Positions 14,243-22,186 of a stretch of 32,154 nucleotides of DNA are shown here, piece by piece (the stretch's first letter is position 1; each line of letters opens with the position of its first letter). Both the position numbers and the translations under genes were made by a program. Source of the stretch: Egibacteraceae bacterium (GTDB taxonomy: Bacteria; Actinomycetota; Nitriliruptoria; Euzebyales; Egibacteraceae); the NCBI GenBank assembly GCA_035540635.1, contig DATLGH010000009.1:1-32154 (forward strand), read 5' to 3'. Under the pieces are notes generated by a model. It did no database searches. It saw only the letters and a program-made list of their open reading frames with translations, and was not told the origin of the DNA.

Positions 14243-14662
14243 ATGCCGGCAGCGAAGTCCTTCCGTCTTCCTGAGGAGCTCACAGGTCGGCTCGCGCGCA
14301 GGGCCGCGGACGAGGCGGTGTCCCAGACCGAGCTGGTCGTGGCGCTGCTGGACGAGGGGCTCAAGACCCGCGCGTTCCCGGGGATCGTGTACCGCGAGGG
14401 TCCCACCGGTCGGCGTGCGGCGCTGGCGGTCGGTCCCGACGTGTGGGAGGTCATTGGCACGGTCAAGCACGTGTCGGGGTCGGGCGAGCGCAAGGTCGGC
14501 AACGCGGCCCGGATGCTGTCGCTGGACAAGCACTGGGTGCGGCTGGCGATCGAGTTCTACAGCGCGTTCCCCGACGAGGTCGATGCGCGCATCGCCGCCA
14601 ACGACGAGGCAGCCGCGCTGCTGCGGGAGCGCGCCGCGCGCCGTGAGCGCCTCCTGGCGTGA
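14243..14662 (+). CDS. ribbon-helix-helix antitoxin-like partner of a DUF5615 toxin
   Basis: A 139-residue protein. Residues about 1-45 (AAKSFRLPEELTGRLARRAADEAVSQTELVVALLDEGL) look like a ribbon-helix-helix. The rest holds FPGIVYREGPTGRRAALAVGPDVWEVI and a helical tail DEVDARIAANDEAAALL, the layout found in the longer antitoxins paired with PIN-like DUF5615 proteins. GGAGG at 14231-14235 supports ATG 14243, with ATG 14240 as an alternative. Its stop overlaps the GTG of the toxin gene. Confidence 0.75.
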   Translation: MPAAKSFRLPEELTGRLARRAADEAVSQTELVVALLDEGLKTRAFPGIVYREGPTGRRAALAVGPDVWEVIGTVKHVSGSGERKVGNAARMLSLDKHWVRLAIEFYSAFPDEVDARIAANDEAAALLRERAARRERLLA

Positions 14663-14985
14663 GGTGGTTGATCGACGAGATGTTCCCGGCCGCGGTCGCG
14701 GCAGAACTCGAAGACCGAGGGCACGACACGCACGCGGCTGTGCACGACCTGCGGGGGCTGACCGACGCGCAGCTGCTGGACGTCGCGGTGGCCGAGGGGC
14801 GCGTGCTCGTCACGGAGAACGTGGTCGACTTCGCCCGGTTGCTGCAGGACCGCCAGGGCGAGGACGGCGTCGCGGCAGTCGTTTTCGCGCTGAAGTCGGG
14901 GCTACCACGGGATCCCGCGCGTCTCGCCCGGGCGCCAGGCCAGCCTCCTGCAAGGCCCGCACAGCATCGTCGGCAAGTTGGCTGA
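14659..14985 (+). CDS. PIN-like DUF5615 toxin, C-terminus probably altered
   Basis: A 108-residue protein of the PIN-like DUF5615 family. It starts MRWLIDEMFPAAVAAELEDRGHD, with Asp6-Glu7, and has the second conserved block AVAEGRVLVTENVVDFARLL with Thr-Glu-Asn-x(2)-Asp. These match the nuclease active-site layout of the family. After VVFALKSGLPRDPARLARAP the sequence becomes Pro/Arg-rich and unlike the usual helical ending, and it overlaps a minus-strand relic, so the last 20-30 residues were probably replaced by a rearrangement. The core acidic residues remain. Confidence 0.72.
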   Translation: MRWLIDEMFPAAVAAELEDRGHDTHAAVHDLRGLTDAQLLDVAVAEGRVLVTENVVDFARLLQDRQGEDGVAAVVFALKSGLPRDPARLARAPGQPPARPAQHRRQVG

Positions 14986-15500
14986 CCGCGTCCTCGCCCG
15001 CTTCGCTCAGCCATTCCCACGCCGCCTCCCCCGGCTGCACGTACCCTCTGCCCGGTTGGTAGCCGACGCGGCCAACGAGGTCCTCCCACCGAGGCAGCTC
15101 GCGTGCGGTTCGCCTTACCGGCATCCACTCAACTCCACTGGTCACGGTCGCCCGGCAGTCGCACCCCGAGCTGGTCAACTCGTCGCAGGCGGGGTAGCGG
15201 GCCACTCGACACCCAGCCGGGCGCCCCAGCTGGGCACCGCCGCGGCCGGATCGCTGAGCGCCCGTCGGCGCGCCTCGCCGACGCCCGCCACCAGCTGTCC
15301 GCCGTGCACAACAGCATGGCCGTGAACCCCGCGCCTGCGGCGCCGTTCGCATGATGACGGACGAACAGCTCCAAGGGCTCGTGGTGGTCGGCGGAGTTGC
15401 CGCCGCGGTCGACGATGAGTGTGCGGTGCAGGTCCTCGAGCTCGTCGCCGAGCTCGACCGCGCGCTCGTCGACGAGCCCGCCGGTGGGCCGGGCGGTCAT
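14930..15500 (-). pseudogene. interrupted gene following the 613-residue protein gene
   Basis: An ATG at 15500 overlaps the stop of the upstream gene (ATGA) and opens TARPTGGLVDERAVELGDELEDLHRTLIV, a helical acidic segment. That frame becomes non-protein-like after about 80 residues. A second frame nearer the end reads ARELPRWEDLVGRVGYQPGRG and EAAWEWLSEAGEDAVSQLADDAVRALQEAG, which does look coding. The two may be halves of one frameshifted gene or two fragments. No family recognised. Confidence 0.35.
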
Positions 15501-17338
15501 GTCGCCTGCCGGCATGGCGCCGCGGTGCGGTGCTTGAACCGTGCCTTGGCGGCGGCCTTGGCCACCGGCTTGGGCCCGTGCGCCGCCAGCGCGTCGAGGA
15601 TCAGCGGGACGGTCGCGTCGTCGTGCCGCCACAGCTCGGCCACGAGCGCGTGTTGGCCGTCGGCGGGCATCGCAGCAACGAACGCCTCGGCCATGGCCTG
15701 CGGGCCGCTGCTGGCCAGCAGCAGGCCGAGCTTGTTCACCAGGAACGCCACGTAGTCGTGGGCGTCCAGCGGCCGGGGCTCCTCGAACCCGCGCTCGATC
15801 AGCCACATGGCCGCATAGGCCCGGCAGGCGGGGTGGTCACGCAGGCGGCGCACGGCCGGCTCCGCGGCGGGCCCCACGCACTCCAGGGCGGCGAACGCCA
15901 TCAGGCGCGTCTCGGCGTCGTCGGTGCCGCCGGCGACCGCCGCCAGCGCCTCGGCGGCCGCCACCGGTTCGCGGCTGGCGACCCAACCCTCCAGTGCGCT
16001 GTCCACCACCGCAGCGTCCCAGTGCCTGCACGCGGTGAAGAGCCCGGCGGCGTCGATCTCGGTGAGGTCGGGCACCTCGAGACCTCCCCGCCGCAGCAGG
16101 TCCCGAACGAACCACCGGCCCAGCGCCGCCAGCTCGACCTGGTCGCCGGTGACCTGGACCGCACCGGCCTGCGCGAGCCGGTCCACGAGCAGGCGCACAG
16201 AGCCCGGCAGCGCTTTGGCCATCGTGGTGTGCTGCAGCGCGGTCACGTCGGACAGGTCGAAGGATCCCTCGATCTCGGCGAGGGCCTCGTCGGCGAGATC
16301 GTCGGGTGACGCCGGCCCGTGGGTGTGCAGACCCGCGAGCAGCACGCCAGCGATCTTGTCGAGCAGCTCGGCCCAGAACGGAACCCAGCCGGTCATCCCG
16401 GCACTGGTCACCCCCATGGCCAGCAAGGCGATGATCGCTTGGCGCCAGGCGTCAAACGGCGCGGTGGTCAGCAGGTCCGCCGCGTTGCCGGGCACCACCG
16501 TGGGGCCGTCGACCTCCAGGAAACCCGCCGCGAGCGCCCAGCGGAAGGCCAACTCCACGGGGATCAGATGTGCGGAGCTGCGCAGGCTGGCGAGCACCTC
16601 GGCGGGGACGTCCGGGTCGAGCAGGCCGGCGAGCTCCCTGGCGTCGCGCAGGCCCAGGTTGCCCGCCCCGGTCAGCCGACGACCGTCGCCGACCCAGGCG
16701 ACCAGGGTTGCCAGGCGCACCATCGCCGGCGCCGCAGCCGCGAGCCGGGCCAGCGTCTCCTCGTCGGGGACGGCCACGGGCGGCAGCGTGCAGCACGGTC
16801 GGGACTGCGCTGCGGCGACATGGTTGAACCCCGCGATCCACTCCTGCACCGCGCCGTCGTCGTCGAGATCGACGCCGTCGGCGAGCATGGCCGCGGTCAT
16901 CGACTTGCCCATGCCGAACCGGGACTCGTCGGCCATCGCCGCCGCCAGCCCCGGCTCGATCCGGTCGAGGGTGGCGAGCAGCGCCGGCAGCGAGTCCCCG
17001 TCACCGGCGAGCAGCCCGGCCCGGTCCAGCCAGGTGAAGAACGCTCGCAGCGTCGGGCAGACCAACGCGACGTCTGCTTCGTCGGCCCAGATCTTGCGGG
17101 GAAACCACTCGGTGAGGATCTCGTCGAGGTCGCCCGCGCGCCACCTGCCCACCCGCCCGTCCAGGGAGTCGGCCTTGAAGCGCAGCGCCTCGGCCACGGC
17201 CCACTCGACGCCGGGCCGCTGCCCGGCCTCCATCCACTCGCCGAAGCGGTCGAGCAGGGTTTCCCGGACCGCCTCGAAGGCCTCCGGGTCCTCGGGGTCC
17301 AGGTCGAGGGCAGCGTCGAGATCAAGCTGCGAGGTCAC
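15497..17338 (-). CDS. conserved hypothetical protein, 613 residues
   Basis: The GTG at 17338 has AGGAGG seven bases upstream and is preferred over the frame's earlier ATG at 17479. The protein starts VTSQLDLDAALDLDPEDPEAFEAVRETLLDRFGEW and is acidic and helical, without signal peptide or membrane segments. One internal block, LTEWFPRKIWADEADVALVCPTLRAFFTWLDRAGLL, appears in other actinobacterial proteins of unknown role. Near the C-terminus EPAVRRLRDHPACRAYAAMWLIERG resembles a HEAT-like repeat. It is divergent from the frameshifted Cys-motif gene at 17412; the 70-base gap probably holds both promoters. Confidence 0.7.
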   Translation of the reverse strand: MTSQLDLDAALDLDPEDPEAFEAVRETLLDRFGEWMEAGQRPGVEWAVAEALRFKADSLDGRVGRWRAGDLDEILTEWFPRKIWADEADVALVCPTLRAFFTWLDRAGLLAGDGDSLPALLATLDRIEPGLAAAMADESRFGMGKSMTAAMLADGVDLDDDGAVQEWIAGFNHVAAAQSRPCCTLPPVAVPDEETLARLAAAAPAMVRLATLVAWVGDGRRLTGAGNLGLRDARELAGLLDPDVPAEVLASLRSSAHLIPVELAFRWALAAGFLEVDGPTVVPGNAADLLTTAPFDAWRQAIIALLAMGVTSAGMTGWVPFWAELLDKIAGVLLAGLHTHGPASPDDLADEALAEIEGSFDLSDVTALQHTTMAKALPGSVRLLVDRLAQAGAVQVTGDQVELAALGRWFVRDLLRRGGLEVPDLTEIDAAGLFTACRHWDAAVVDSALEGWVASREPVAAAEALAAVAGGTDDAETRLMAFAALECVGPAAEPAVRRLRDHPACRAYAAMWLIERGFEEPRPLDAHDYVAFLVNKLGLLLASSGPQAMAEAFVAAMPADGQHALVAELWRHDDATVPLILDALAAHGPKPVAKAAAKARFKHRTAAPCRQAT

Positions 17339-17411
17339 CGCACCGCCTCCTGTGGCAGGTACCGAGGTGGGGAAGACCACGTGCACCGTAACCCGTGCTG
17401 GCCATGGGTGG

Positions 17412-17945
17412 TTGGAGGCGGTGCGGGCGGCATCGTGCGTGTACGTGTCGCTGGCCAACGCCTTGGACCTGGCGGCCATGGACGAGGGCCGGGTCGTGGA
17501 TGTGCTGGCGGCGCCGGGCGAGTCCGCGGTGCGGGTCGGTGCGCGTTACGAGGCCTTGTTCGCCGCTGGCGCCTACCCGCAGGCGGCCGCCACCGGTGAC
17601 GTGCCAGGCCTGTTGAGCGACCGGTGGCCGAACTGCCCGACGCCCCGGACCTGCAGCGCTTCGCGCCGCCGGCGGTCTCGCTCGTCTCCCCGGTGTGGGA
17701 ACCGGTCGGTCTCGGCGCGATCACCGACGCCGCTCAGGACGCGTTCGGCCCGGTGGACGTGGACCGCTCCCGCATGCAGCTGAGCGCTCAGCGTCACCAG
17801 GCCAGCTGCCCGCGTGCGCCGGACAGACCTTTCGGCTTCCCCGTCGACCTCGGCGACGCGCAGGCGACGATGTGTCCGGCGCATGGCCGGCGTCTCCTCT
17901 GCGTCGTCGAACAGGGCCTCGGCGGGCTGAGTGCCGCCCGCGTGA
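17412..17945 (+). pseudogene. frameshifted gene with a CPxC...CPxH motif
   Basis: One frame reads LEAVRAASCVYVSLANALDLAAMDEGRVVDVLAAPGES, and on to AYPQAAATGDVPGLLSDR at about 17625. The frame two bases on continues VAELPDAPDLQRFAPPAVSLVSP, then DVDRSRMQLSAQRHQASCP. The expected zinc-type CPACAG is itself split by two compensating single-base indels, then FGFPVDLGDAQATMCPAHG follows. After this the coding signal fades and the region meets the DUF2397 stump on the other strand. Similar full-length proteins occur in actinobacteria with no known role. Confidence 0.55.
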
Positions 17946-18047
17946 GGCCCCTCGGCACCGGACCCGTCGGGCGGCTCGGCGCCGACCCGTCGCCAGCGCG
18001 CCGGCGCGCGTCGCCGACGGGCCGCAAGGTGGTCGCCGACGCGGTTC

Positions 18048-18569
18048 CGCCTCGGCAAGGCGCACGTGCAGGGCCGCGTCCGAGCTGGCGGGGTCGGCGG
18101 CGAGCTCGGCGACCTGGGACAGCGCCGCCGCGATCGCGTCGAGCGCGGCCGGCTGGAGGCTCGCGACGGCGGCGAGGCGGTCCGCGGCGGCGTTCAGGCC
18201 GGCGACGGCCGCCTGCCCGTCGGGCGTGAGCGCCCACTGCAGCGTCCGGCGACGGAACTCGCCGGGGTCGCTGTATGTCGCCGAGTCGTCGCGCGAGGGT
18301 TCGAGCAGGCCCCAGTCGGACGTGAGCTGGCCGAGCACCGACAGCAGGAGCTCCTCGTCGCCGGCGAGCTCGGGGGCGGTGGGCCGCAGGGTGGCGGTGA
18401 GCTGCTCGAGGTTGAGGGCCGGGTCGAACAGGGCGTCGTCGAAGCAGGCGAGCACGGCCAGGTGCGCCTCGCGGCGATCGCCCGCGTTGAAGGCGAACAG
18501 GGTGCGGCTGAGCGCCAGCCACCGCTGGTCTCGGTGGTCTGCTGTCCGCGCCTCCGCCGCCTCGTCCAT
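18048..18569 (-). pseudogene. 5' stump of a DUF2397 (TIGR02677, Wadjet JetA-like) gene
   Basis: Starting at ATG 18569, about 174 residues remain: LSRTLFAFNAGDRREAHLAVLACFDDALFD, LLLSVLGQLTSDWGLLEPSRDDSATYSDPGEFRRRTLQWALTPDGQAA, and ASLQPAALDAIAAAL. The order L-x(2)-L-x(2)-W-G-L, E-F-R-R-R-x(3)-[YW]-x-L-T-P-x-G and S-L-Q is that of DUF2397. Full members are close to 500 residues. Homology ends near 18048, where the opposite-strand pseudogene begins. DUF2397 is the first gene of the TIGR02677-02680 cluster, equivalent to type III Wadjet, which cleaves plasmids. No other Wadjet gene is present. Confidence 0.6.
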
Positions 18570-18731
18570 CACCGCTCCGGGGGCAGTGCCGTCACCTGTC
18601 GCCCCTGACCGTAGCGGAGGCCTGCGACACCGCCGCGGATCCGCGCGTCGGGGTGTGCACGACCTGCGGTTATCCACAGTCGGGCCGCATTCGTGCCCCG
18701 CGGGGCCGGCGGGGGGTGCACGCTCGCCGGC

Positions 18732-19313
18732 ATGGACGACATGGACGACGACCTGGACCTGATCCGCCACTGGGACGAGCTCGACGCGTTCGCCCGCGGC
18801 CTGGTGCGCTGCTCGCAGGGCAGGCTCTGGCCGACGCTGGCCATCTCCTTCGTCGGCACGCGCCCCGACCTCCTCGTCCAGGCGCCGGTGTTCGTGGTCG
18901 AGGAGGCCGACGACATCGTCTCGACCCTCGTCGACTTCTTCGGCGCGCTGCGCCCCGACCGCCTCGCGGTGCTGTGGCCGAGTCGCTACGAGCTCGATGA
19001 CGGCACCGTGTACTGGGCGCTGCGCGTCAACAGCGCCGAGCGGGCCGGGCCCGACCGCTGGACGTGGCGCACCCGCCTGCACGCCTACACGGTCGACGAT
19101 GCGACCCGCGAGGTCGAGCTGTACGACGCGGTCGACCTCGCCGACCCGCCGGATCCGCAGACGCGGCGTCTGCGCACCCTCTACTCGGCCATGACCCGCC
19201 GCCGCATCGAGCGGCGCGGCTGGTTCGCCGTCCCCGACAAGGACGGATGGGACCTCATGGCGCATCCGGCGAGCACCACGCTGCGCGCGTTCGACCGCGT
19301 CGACTCCATCTGA
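18732..19313 (+). CDS. hypothetical protein, 193 residues
   Basis: Starts MDDMDDDLDLIRHWDELDAFARGLVRC. It has alternating strands and helices, including PDLLVQAPVFVVEEADDIV, LAVLWPSRYELDDGTVYWALRVN and HAYTVDDATREVELYDAVDL, and ends DLMAHPASTTLRAFDRVDSI. No signal peptide, membrane helix or known motif. No clear ribosome binding site precedes the ATG. The codon usage is like that of its neighbours. The next TA relic continues in the same frame after its stop. Confidence 0.6.
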   Translation: MDDMDDDLDLIRHWDELDAFARGLVRCSQGRLWPTLAISFVGTRPDLLVQAPVFVVEEADDIVSTLVDFFGALRPDRLAVLWPSRYELDDGTVYWALRVNSAERAGPDRWTWRTRLHAYTVDDATREVELYDAVDLADPPDPQTRRLRTLYSAMTRRRIERRGWFAVPDKDGWDLMAHPASTTLRAFDRVDSI

Positions 19314-19484
19314 CCAGTCGCCGCGCACCTCGCCAAGCTCCGGCACCTCGACGCGGTCGACTCGTGGCTGGCCGAGCTCGCAGAGGCGCACGGGCCGGTG
19401 CCGCCGGAGTCGATGCAGTGGGCGGCCCACGTGATCGACGAGTGGGCTGCGTCCGCTGCTTCGGCCTCGCCGCGGGCGGACTGA
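19314..19484 (+). pseudogene. headless vapB upstream of vapC
   Basis: Immediately after the stop of the preceding gene, and in the same frame, the sequence reads LRHLDAVDSWLAELAEAHG, PVPPESMQWAAHVIDEW and ends at a TGA overlapping the vapC start (TGATG). This is the toxin-binding half of a VapB-type antitoxin. The N-terminal DNA-binding part and any proper start codon are missing. Confidence 0.6.
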
Positions 19485-19885
19485 TGCTCCTGCTCGACAG
19501 CGAGGCGCTCTCGGCCGTCGCGCACGGCCCCGCCGGGCGGCGTGATCGCGTCCGAGGGCTCGTGGCCCAGATGAGGGCGCGGGAGTTGCCGGTTGCCACG
19601 GTGGCCGCGGTGCTCGCCGAGGTCGTCCGCGGCCATCCGCGACATGCGGCGGTGTTCGCCGGGTTGCGGCGCGAGAAGGTTCAGGTGCATCCCGTCGACG
19701 CCCGGACGGGAGTGCGGGGTCAGCTGCTGGGCGCCGTCGATGCCAGCTCGGAGCTTGCGGTGCACGCATTCGTGATCGCGGCCGCAGATCTCCTCGGTGG
19801 GGCGGTCGTCGCCACGGTAGACCCCGACGACCTGCGACGCCTCGCCGGTGGCGCGCCACACATCACCGTCGCCGACATCTCCTGA
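19484..19885 (+). CDS. vapC: PIN-domain protein (VapC) with substituted third acidic site
   Basis: A 133-residue PIN protein, MLLLDSEALSAVAHG, with Asp5, Glu46 in VLAEVVRG and Asp113/Asp116 in VATVDPDDLRRL. In the third conserved site the family normally reads V-D-A-F-V-[IV]-A, but here it is VHAFVIAA with His94, a change explained by one base (GAC to CAC). Together with the headless antitoxin, this suggests the toxin has lost activity. Copied fragments of its 3' end occur at 22187-22249. Confidence 0.82.
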   Translation: MLLLDSEALSAVAHGPAGRRDRVRGLVAQMRARELPVATVAAVLAEVVRGHPRHAAVFAGLRREKVQVHPVDARTGVRGQLLGAVDASSELAVHAFVIAAADLLGGAVVATVDPDDLRRLAGGAPHITVADIS

Positions 19886-19916
19886 TCGGCCCTGGCCCCC
19901 TCCACCGGCGCGACAG

Positions 19917-19941
19917 TCTGGTCTGGTCTGGTCTGGTCCGG
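19917..19941 (+). repeat. tandem pentanucleotide repeat (tctgg)4 + tccgg
   Basis: Four perfect tctgg units at 19917-19936 and one variant unit lie between the preceding vapC and the phd-type antitoxin. They end one base before a TAGGAT -10-like box (19942-19947), so copy number would alter the promoter region. Confidence 0.6.
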
Positions 19942-20001
19942 TAGGATGGGTAGTCAGCGAAACCACGCCGGTAGTGACCAACCTCAATATCGGAGGGTGC
20001 A

Positions 20002-20247
20002 GTGTCCCGGGTCGTCAACATCACCGAGGCCAAGGCCCAACTGTCCCGCCTGGTCGAGGAGGCCGCCGCCGGCAAGCGCGTGCTGATCGGCAAGGCCGGC
20101 AAGCCTTTGGCGGTCCTCCAGGCCTACGAAGCCGACCCCGGACCGCGCTTGCTCGGCGCGTGGAAAGGCCGTGTGTGGCTGGCCGAGGACTTCGACGCGC
20201 CCCTGCCAGACGACCTCCAGCGGGCCTTCGAGGGCCACGACGCGTGA
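20002..20247 (+). CDS. Phd/YefM-type antitoxin
   Basis: An 81-residue protein with the Phd signature MSRVVNITEAKAQLSRLVEEAAAGKRVLIGKAGKPLAVL, followed by a toxin-binding tail LLGAWKGRVWLAEDFDAPLPDDL. GTG 20002 has GGAGGG five bases upstream. It overlaps the following VapC by four bases. Represses its own operon and neutralises the toxin by family rule. Confidence 0.9.
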   Translation: MSRVVNITEAKAQLSRLVEEAAAGKRVLIGKAGKPLAVLQAYEADPGPRLLGAWKGRVWLAEDFDAPLPDDLQRAFEGHDA

Positions 20248-20621
20248 ACCTCCTGCTGGACACCCACACGCTGCTGTGGGCGCTCGCAGACGCCCCGAGC
20301 CTCGCGACCGGGGCGCGCGAGGCGATCACCGACGGGCGCAACCGGGTGTTGGTCAGCGCGGTGTCCGTGTGGGAGATCGTCATCAAGAAGGCCATCGGCA
20401 AGCTGCGCGCCCCCGACGACCTGCCCCACCAGCTCACCAATGCGCGTATGGAGCCTCTCGAGATCACGATCGCGCACGCGATGGCCGTCGCAGACCTGCG
20501 CGACCTCCACGCCGACCCCTTCGACCGCATGCTGGTCGCTCAGGCCAGAACCGACGGGCTCACGATCGTCACCCGCGACGCCCGCATCGCGTCCTACGAG
20601 GTCGCCGTCCTCCCCGCCTGA
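20244..20621 (+). CDS. vapC: PIN-domain toxin (VapC) of the Phd-VapC type
   Basis: A 125-residue protein typical of the PIN subfamily paired with Phd antitoxins: MNLLLDTHTLLWALAD (Asp6), SVWEIVIKKAIGKL with the conserved Glu, HADPFDRMLVAQA with the third acidic residues, and IVTRDARIASY with the last Asp. All sites look intact. GTG overlaps the antitoxin stop. Confidence 0.92.
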   Translation: MNLLLDTHTLLWALADAPSLATGAREAITDGRNRVLVSAVSVWEIVIKKAIGKLRAPDDLPHQLTNARMEPLEITIAHAMAVADLRDLHADPFDRMLVAQARTDGLTIVTRDARIASYEVAVLPA

Positions 20622-20724
20622 CCCGGAACGGATGAGGAGGCAGCGCGCCCGGCTGGGGGCGGCACGTAGCCGACGCATGGGTTCACCGGGCCATTGGCCC
20701 GACACTGCACAGGCCGCCCCCGAG

Positions 20725-20742
20725 GTGTGGGGCCCGCCACAC
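20725..20742. other. small inverted repeat in a TA intergenic gap
   Basis: gtgtgg and ccacac flank a six-base loop. The 197-base gap (20622-20818) holds no gene. The element could be a weak terminator for the upstream pair or an operator; no U-tract follows. Confidence 0.25.
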
Positions 20743-20795
20743 GGTGTCTCGCGGTCAGCGGTAGGAGCGAACGGCGCTCCCGCAGCACATGCGCG

Positions 20796-20821
20796 GAACA
20801 TGTGTTAATGTGCTGAACATG
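20796..20821. promoter_or_regulatory. direct gaacatg repeats at the vapBC promoter
   Basis: gaacatg occurs at 20796-20802 and at 20815-20821, the second copy including the ATG of vapB. Between them gttaat (20804-20809) may be the -10 box. Together with cacatg at 20787-20792 the region could be an operator for the antitoxin. Confidence 0.35.
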
Positions 20822-21052
20822 AGCGCCATGATTCAGATCCGCAACGTCCCCGACGAGGTCCACCGGGAACTGAAGGTGCGGGCGGCGCGTGAGGGCCGAT
20901 CGTTGAGCGACTACCTGCTGCGGGAGTTGGAGCGGCTGGCGGCACGCCCGCCCGTGGATGACGTCTTGGCTCGCATCCGCCGCCGCGGCCGCCTCGACGT
21001 CGCCGAACCGCCCGCAGAAGCCGTGCGTGCCGAGCGTGACGCCCGCGGGTGA
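20819..21052 (+). CDS. vapB: FitA/VapB-type ribbon-helix-helix antitoxin
   Basis: A 77-residue protein: MSAMIQIRNVPDEVHRELKVRAAREGRSLSDYLLRELERLA is a FitA-like ribbon-helix-helix, followed by DDVLARIRRRGRLDVAEPPAEAV, which contacts the toxin. The ATG at 20819 is chosen over an in-frame one at 20789, since the promoter-like gttaat lies between them. Its 3' end is duplicated as a relic at 12432. Confidence 0.9.
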   Translation: MSAMIQIRNVPDEVHRELKVRAAREGRSLSDYLLRELERLAARPPVDDVLARIRRRGRLDVAEPPAEAVRAERDARG

Positions 21053-21447
21053 TCGTCCTCGACGCCTCCGCGCTGCTCGCGGTCCTGCTCGACCGGCCAG
21101 CCGGCGCGCGCGTGGCTGCGGTCTTCTCCAGCCGCGAACGTGAAGTTGCCGCCCCGCATCTGGTGGATGCGGAGGTGGCGCAGGTGGTGCGCCGATACGC
21201 CGCTCGCGGTGAGCTGAGCGAGCACGTCGCCGTGGCCCTCGTCGATGACTTCCTCGAGCTGCCGATCGTGCGCTACGCACATGGCCCGCTGCTACGTCGC
21301 GCCTTCGAGCTCCGCCACAACGCCACCATCTACGACGCCCTGTACCTCGCATTGGCCGAGGGGCTTGACTGCCCGCTGCTCACGGCCGATCGAGCGCTGG
21401 CTTCCGTCCCCGAGTGCCGAGCCGCCGTGGAGGTGATCCCGGACTGA
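21049..21447 (+). CDS. vapC: PIN-domain toxin (VapC)
   Basis: A 132-residue PIN protein: [15 protein letters not shown] (Asp5), HLVDAEVAQVVRRYA with the conserved Glu, ATIYDALYLALAEGL with the third acidic site and LLTADRALA with the fourth. GTG overlaps the antitoxin stop. Scraps of this gene occur at 12545-12572 (start) and 14137-14162 (middle). Confidence 0.92.
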   Translation: MIVLDASALLAVLLDRPAGARVAAVFSSREREVAAPHLVDAEVAQVVRRYAARGELSEHVAVALVDDFLELPIVRYAHGPLLRRAFELRHNATIYDALYLALAEGLDCPLLTADRALASVPECRAAVEVIPD

Positions 21448-21519
21448 AGGCGAGAACAGCGGTGACGGGCCGTTCTGGATGACCTCCCAAGCCGTGGTCG
21501 CCTACGTGCGACCGCCGGG

Positions 21520-22023
21520 TCAAGGCCTGGAATCCCTGCTCGAGGCTGAATGAGCCGAAGACCTACCGCACCCTTCGCCTGCACGTTGATGAAGGCGTCG
21601 CCCGGATGCGGTGGCGGCGAGGAAGGTACGCAGCTGCTCGGCGTCCCACGTGACGATGCGCGCGCCGGCGTCACCACCGGTGGGGTGGTCGATCTTCGAC
21701 AGGAGCACGCCGTGGCTGGGGTTGGCGGGCAGCAGCCCGTCGCGCACGGCGTCCGCCAGCGCCTTGTGCAGGATCGTGTGGGTGTAGACGACGGAGCGCT
21801 TCGACAGCGGCCGCCCCTGCTCGCCGCCCCCGGTGAACAACCGCGCCAGGACCCGCTCGATCTCGCGGCTGGCCAGCGACTGCAAGGCCACGTCACCGAG
21901 GGTCGGCAGCAGGTAGCGGCGCACCATGCCCCGGTAGGAATCCCACGTCCTCGGCTGCAGCTGGGTCTGCTGGCGCGCCATCCACCCGTGGAGGTAGGTG
22001 CCGAGAGTCTCCTCGCCGTCCAT
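21520..22023 (-). pseudogene. tyrosine integrase truncated after the core-binding domain
   Basis: Starting MDGEETLGTYLHGWMARQQTQL, about 140 residues match the N-terminal arm and SAM-like core-binding domain of phage-type integrases: LQPRTWDSYRGMVRRYLLPTLGDVALQSLASREIE, SVVYTHTILHKALADAVRDGLLPANP and TWDAEQLRTFLAATAS. After 21604 the sequence is unrelated, so the catalytic domain with the R...HxxR...Y residues is gone. It marks a past mobile element. No attachment site or partner gene was found. Confidence 0.75.
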
Positions 22024-22186
22024 GCCACCGACCCTGCCGCAACCACCGGTCGCAGGCGAGGGCTCGGCGGTGCCCCTGTGGATGACCCGCCGGAGTGGCG
22101 CGAGCCCAGGACGCGCGCCTCGACGCCGACCAGCTGGACGCGGGTGCGCACGTTGGTTGGCGCGCGCAGCCTCTTCAGCGACCGTC

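Noticed and set aside
15924-17783. A 619-codon open frame on the plus strand
   Set aside because: Most of it is the antisense of the 613-residue gene and is Ser/Arg/Ala-rich. Only the last part, from about 17412, is real and is annotated as the frameshifted Cys-motif gene.
17721-19859. 712-codon minus frame containing the DUF2397 stump
   Set aside because: Only 18048-18569 resembles DUF2397. The upstream part is antisense to the gene at 18732-19313 and the downstream part is antisense to the Cys-motif pseudogene.
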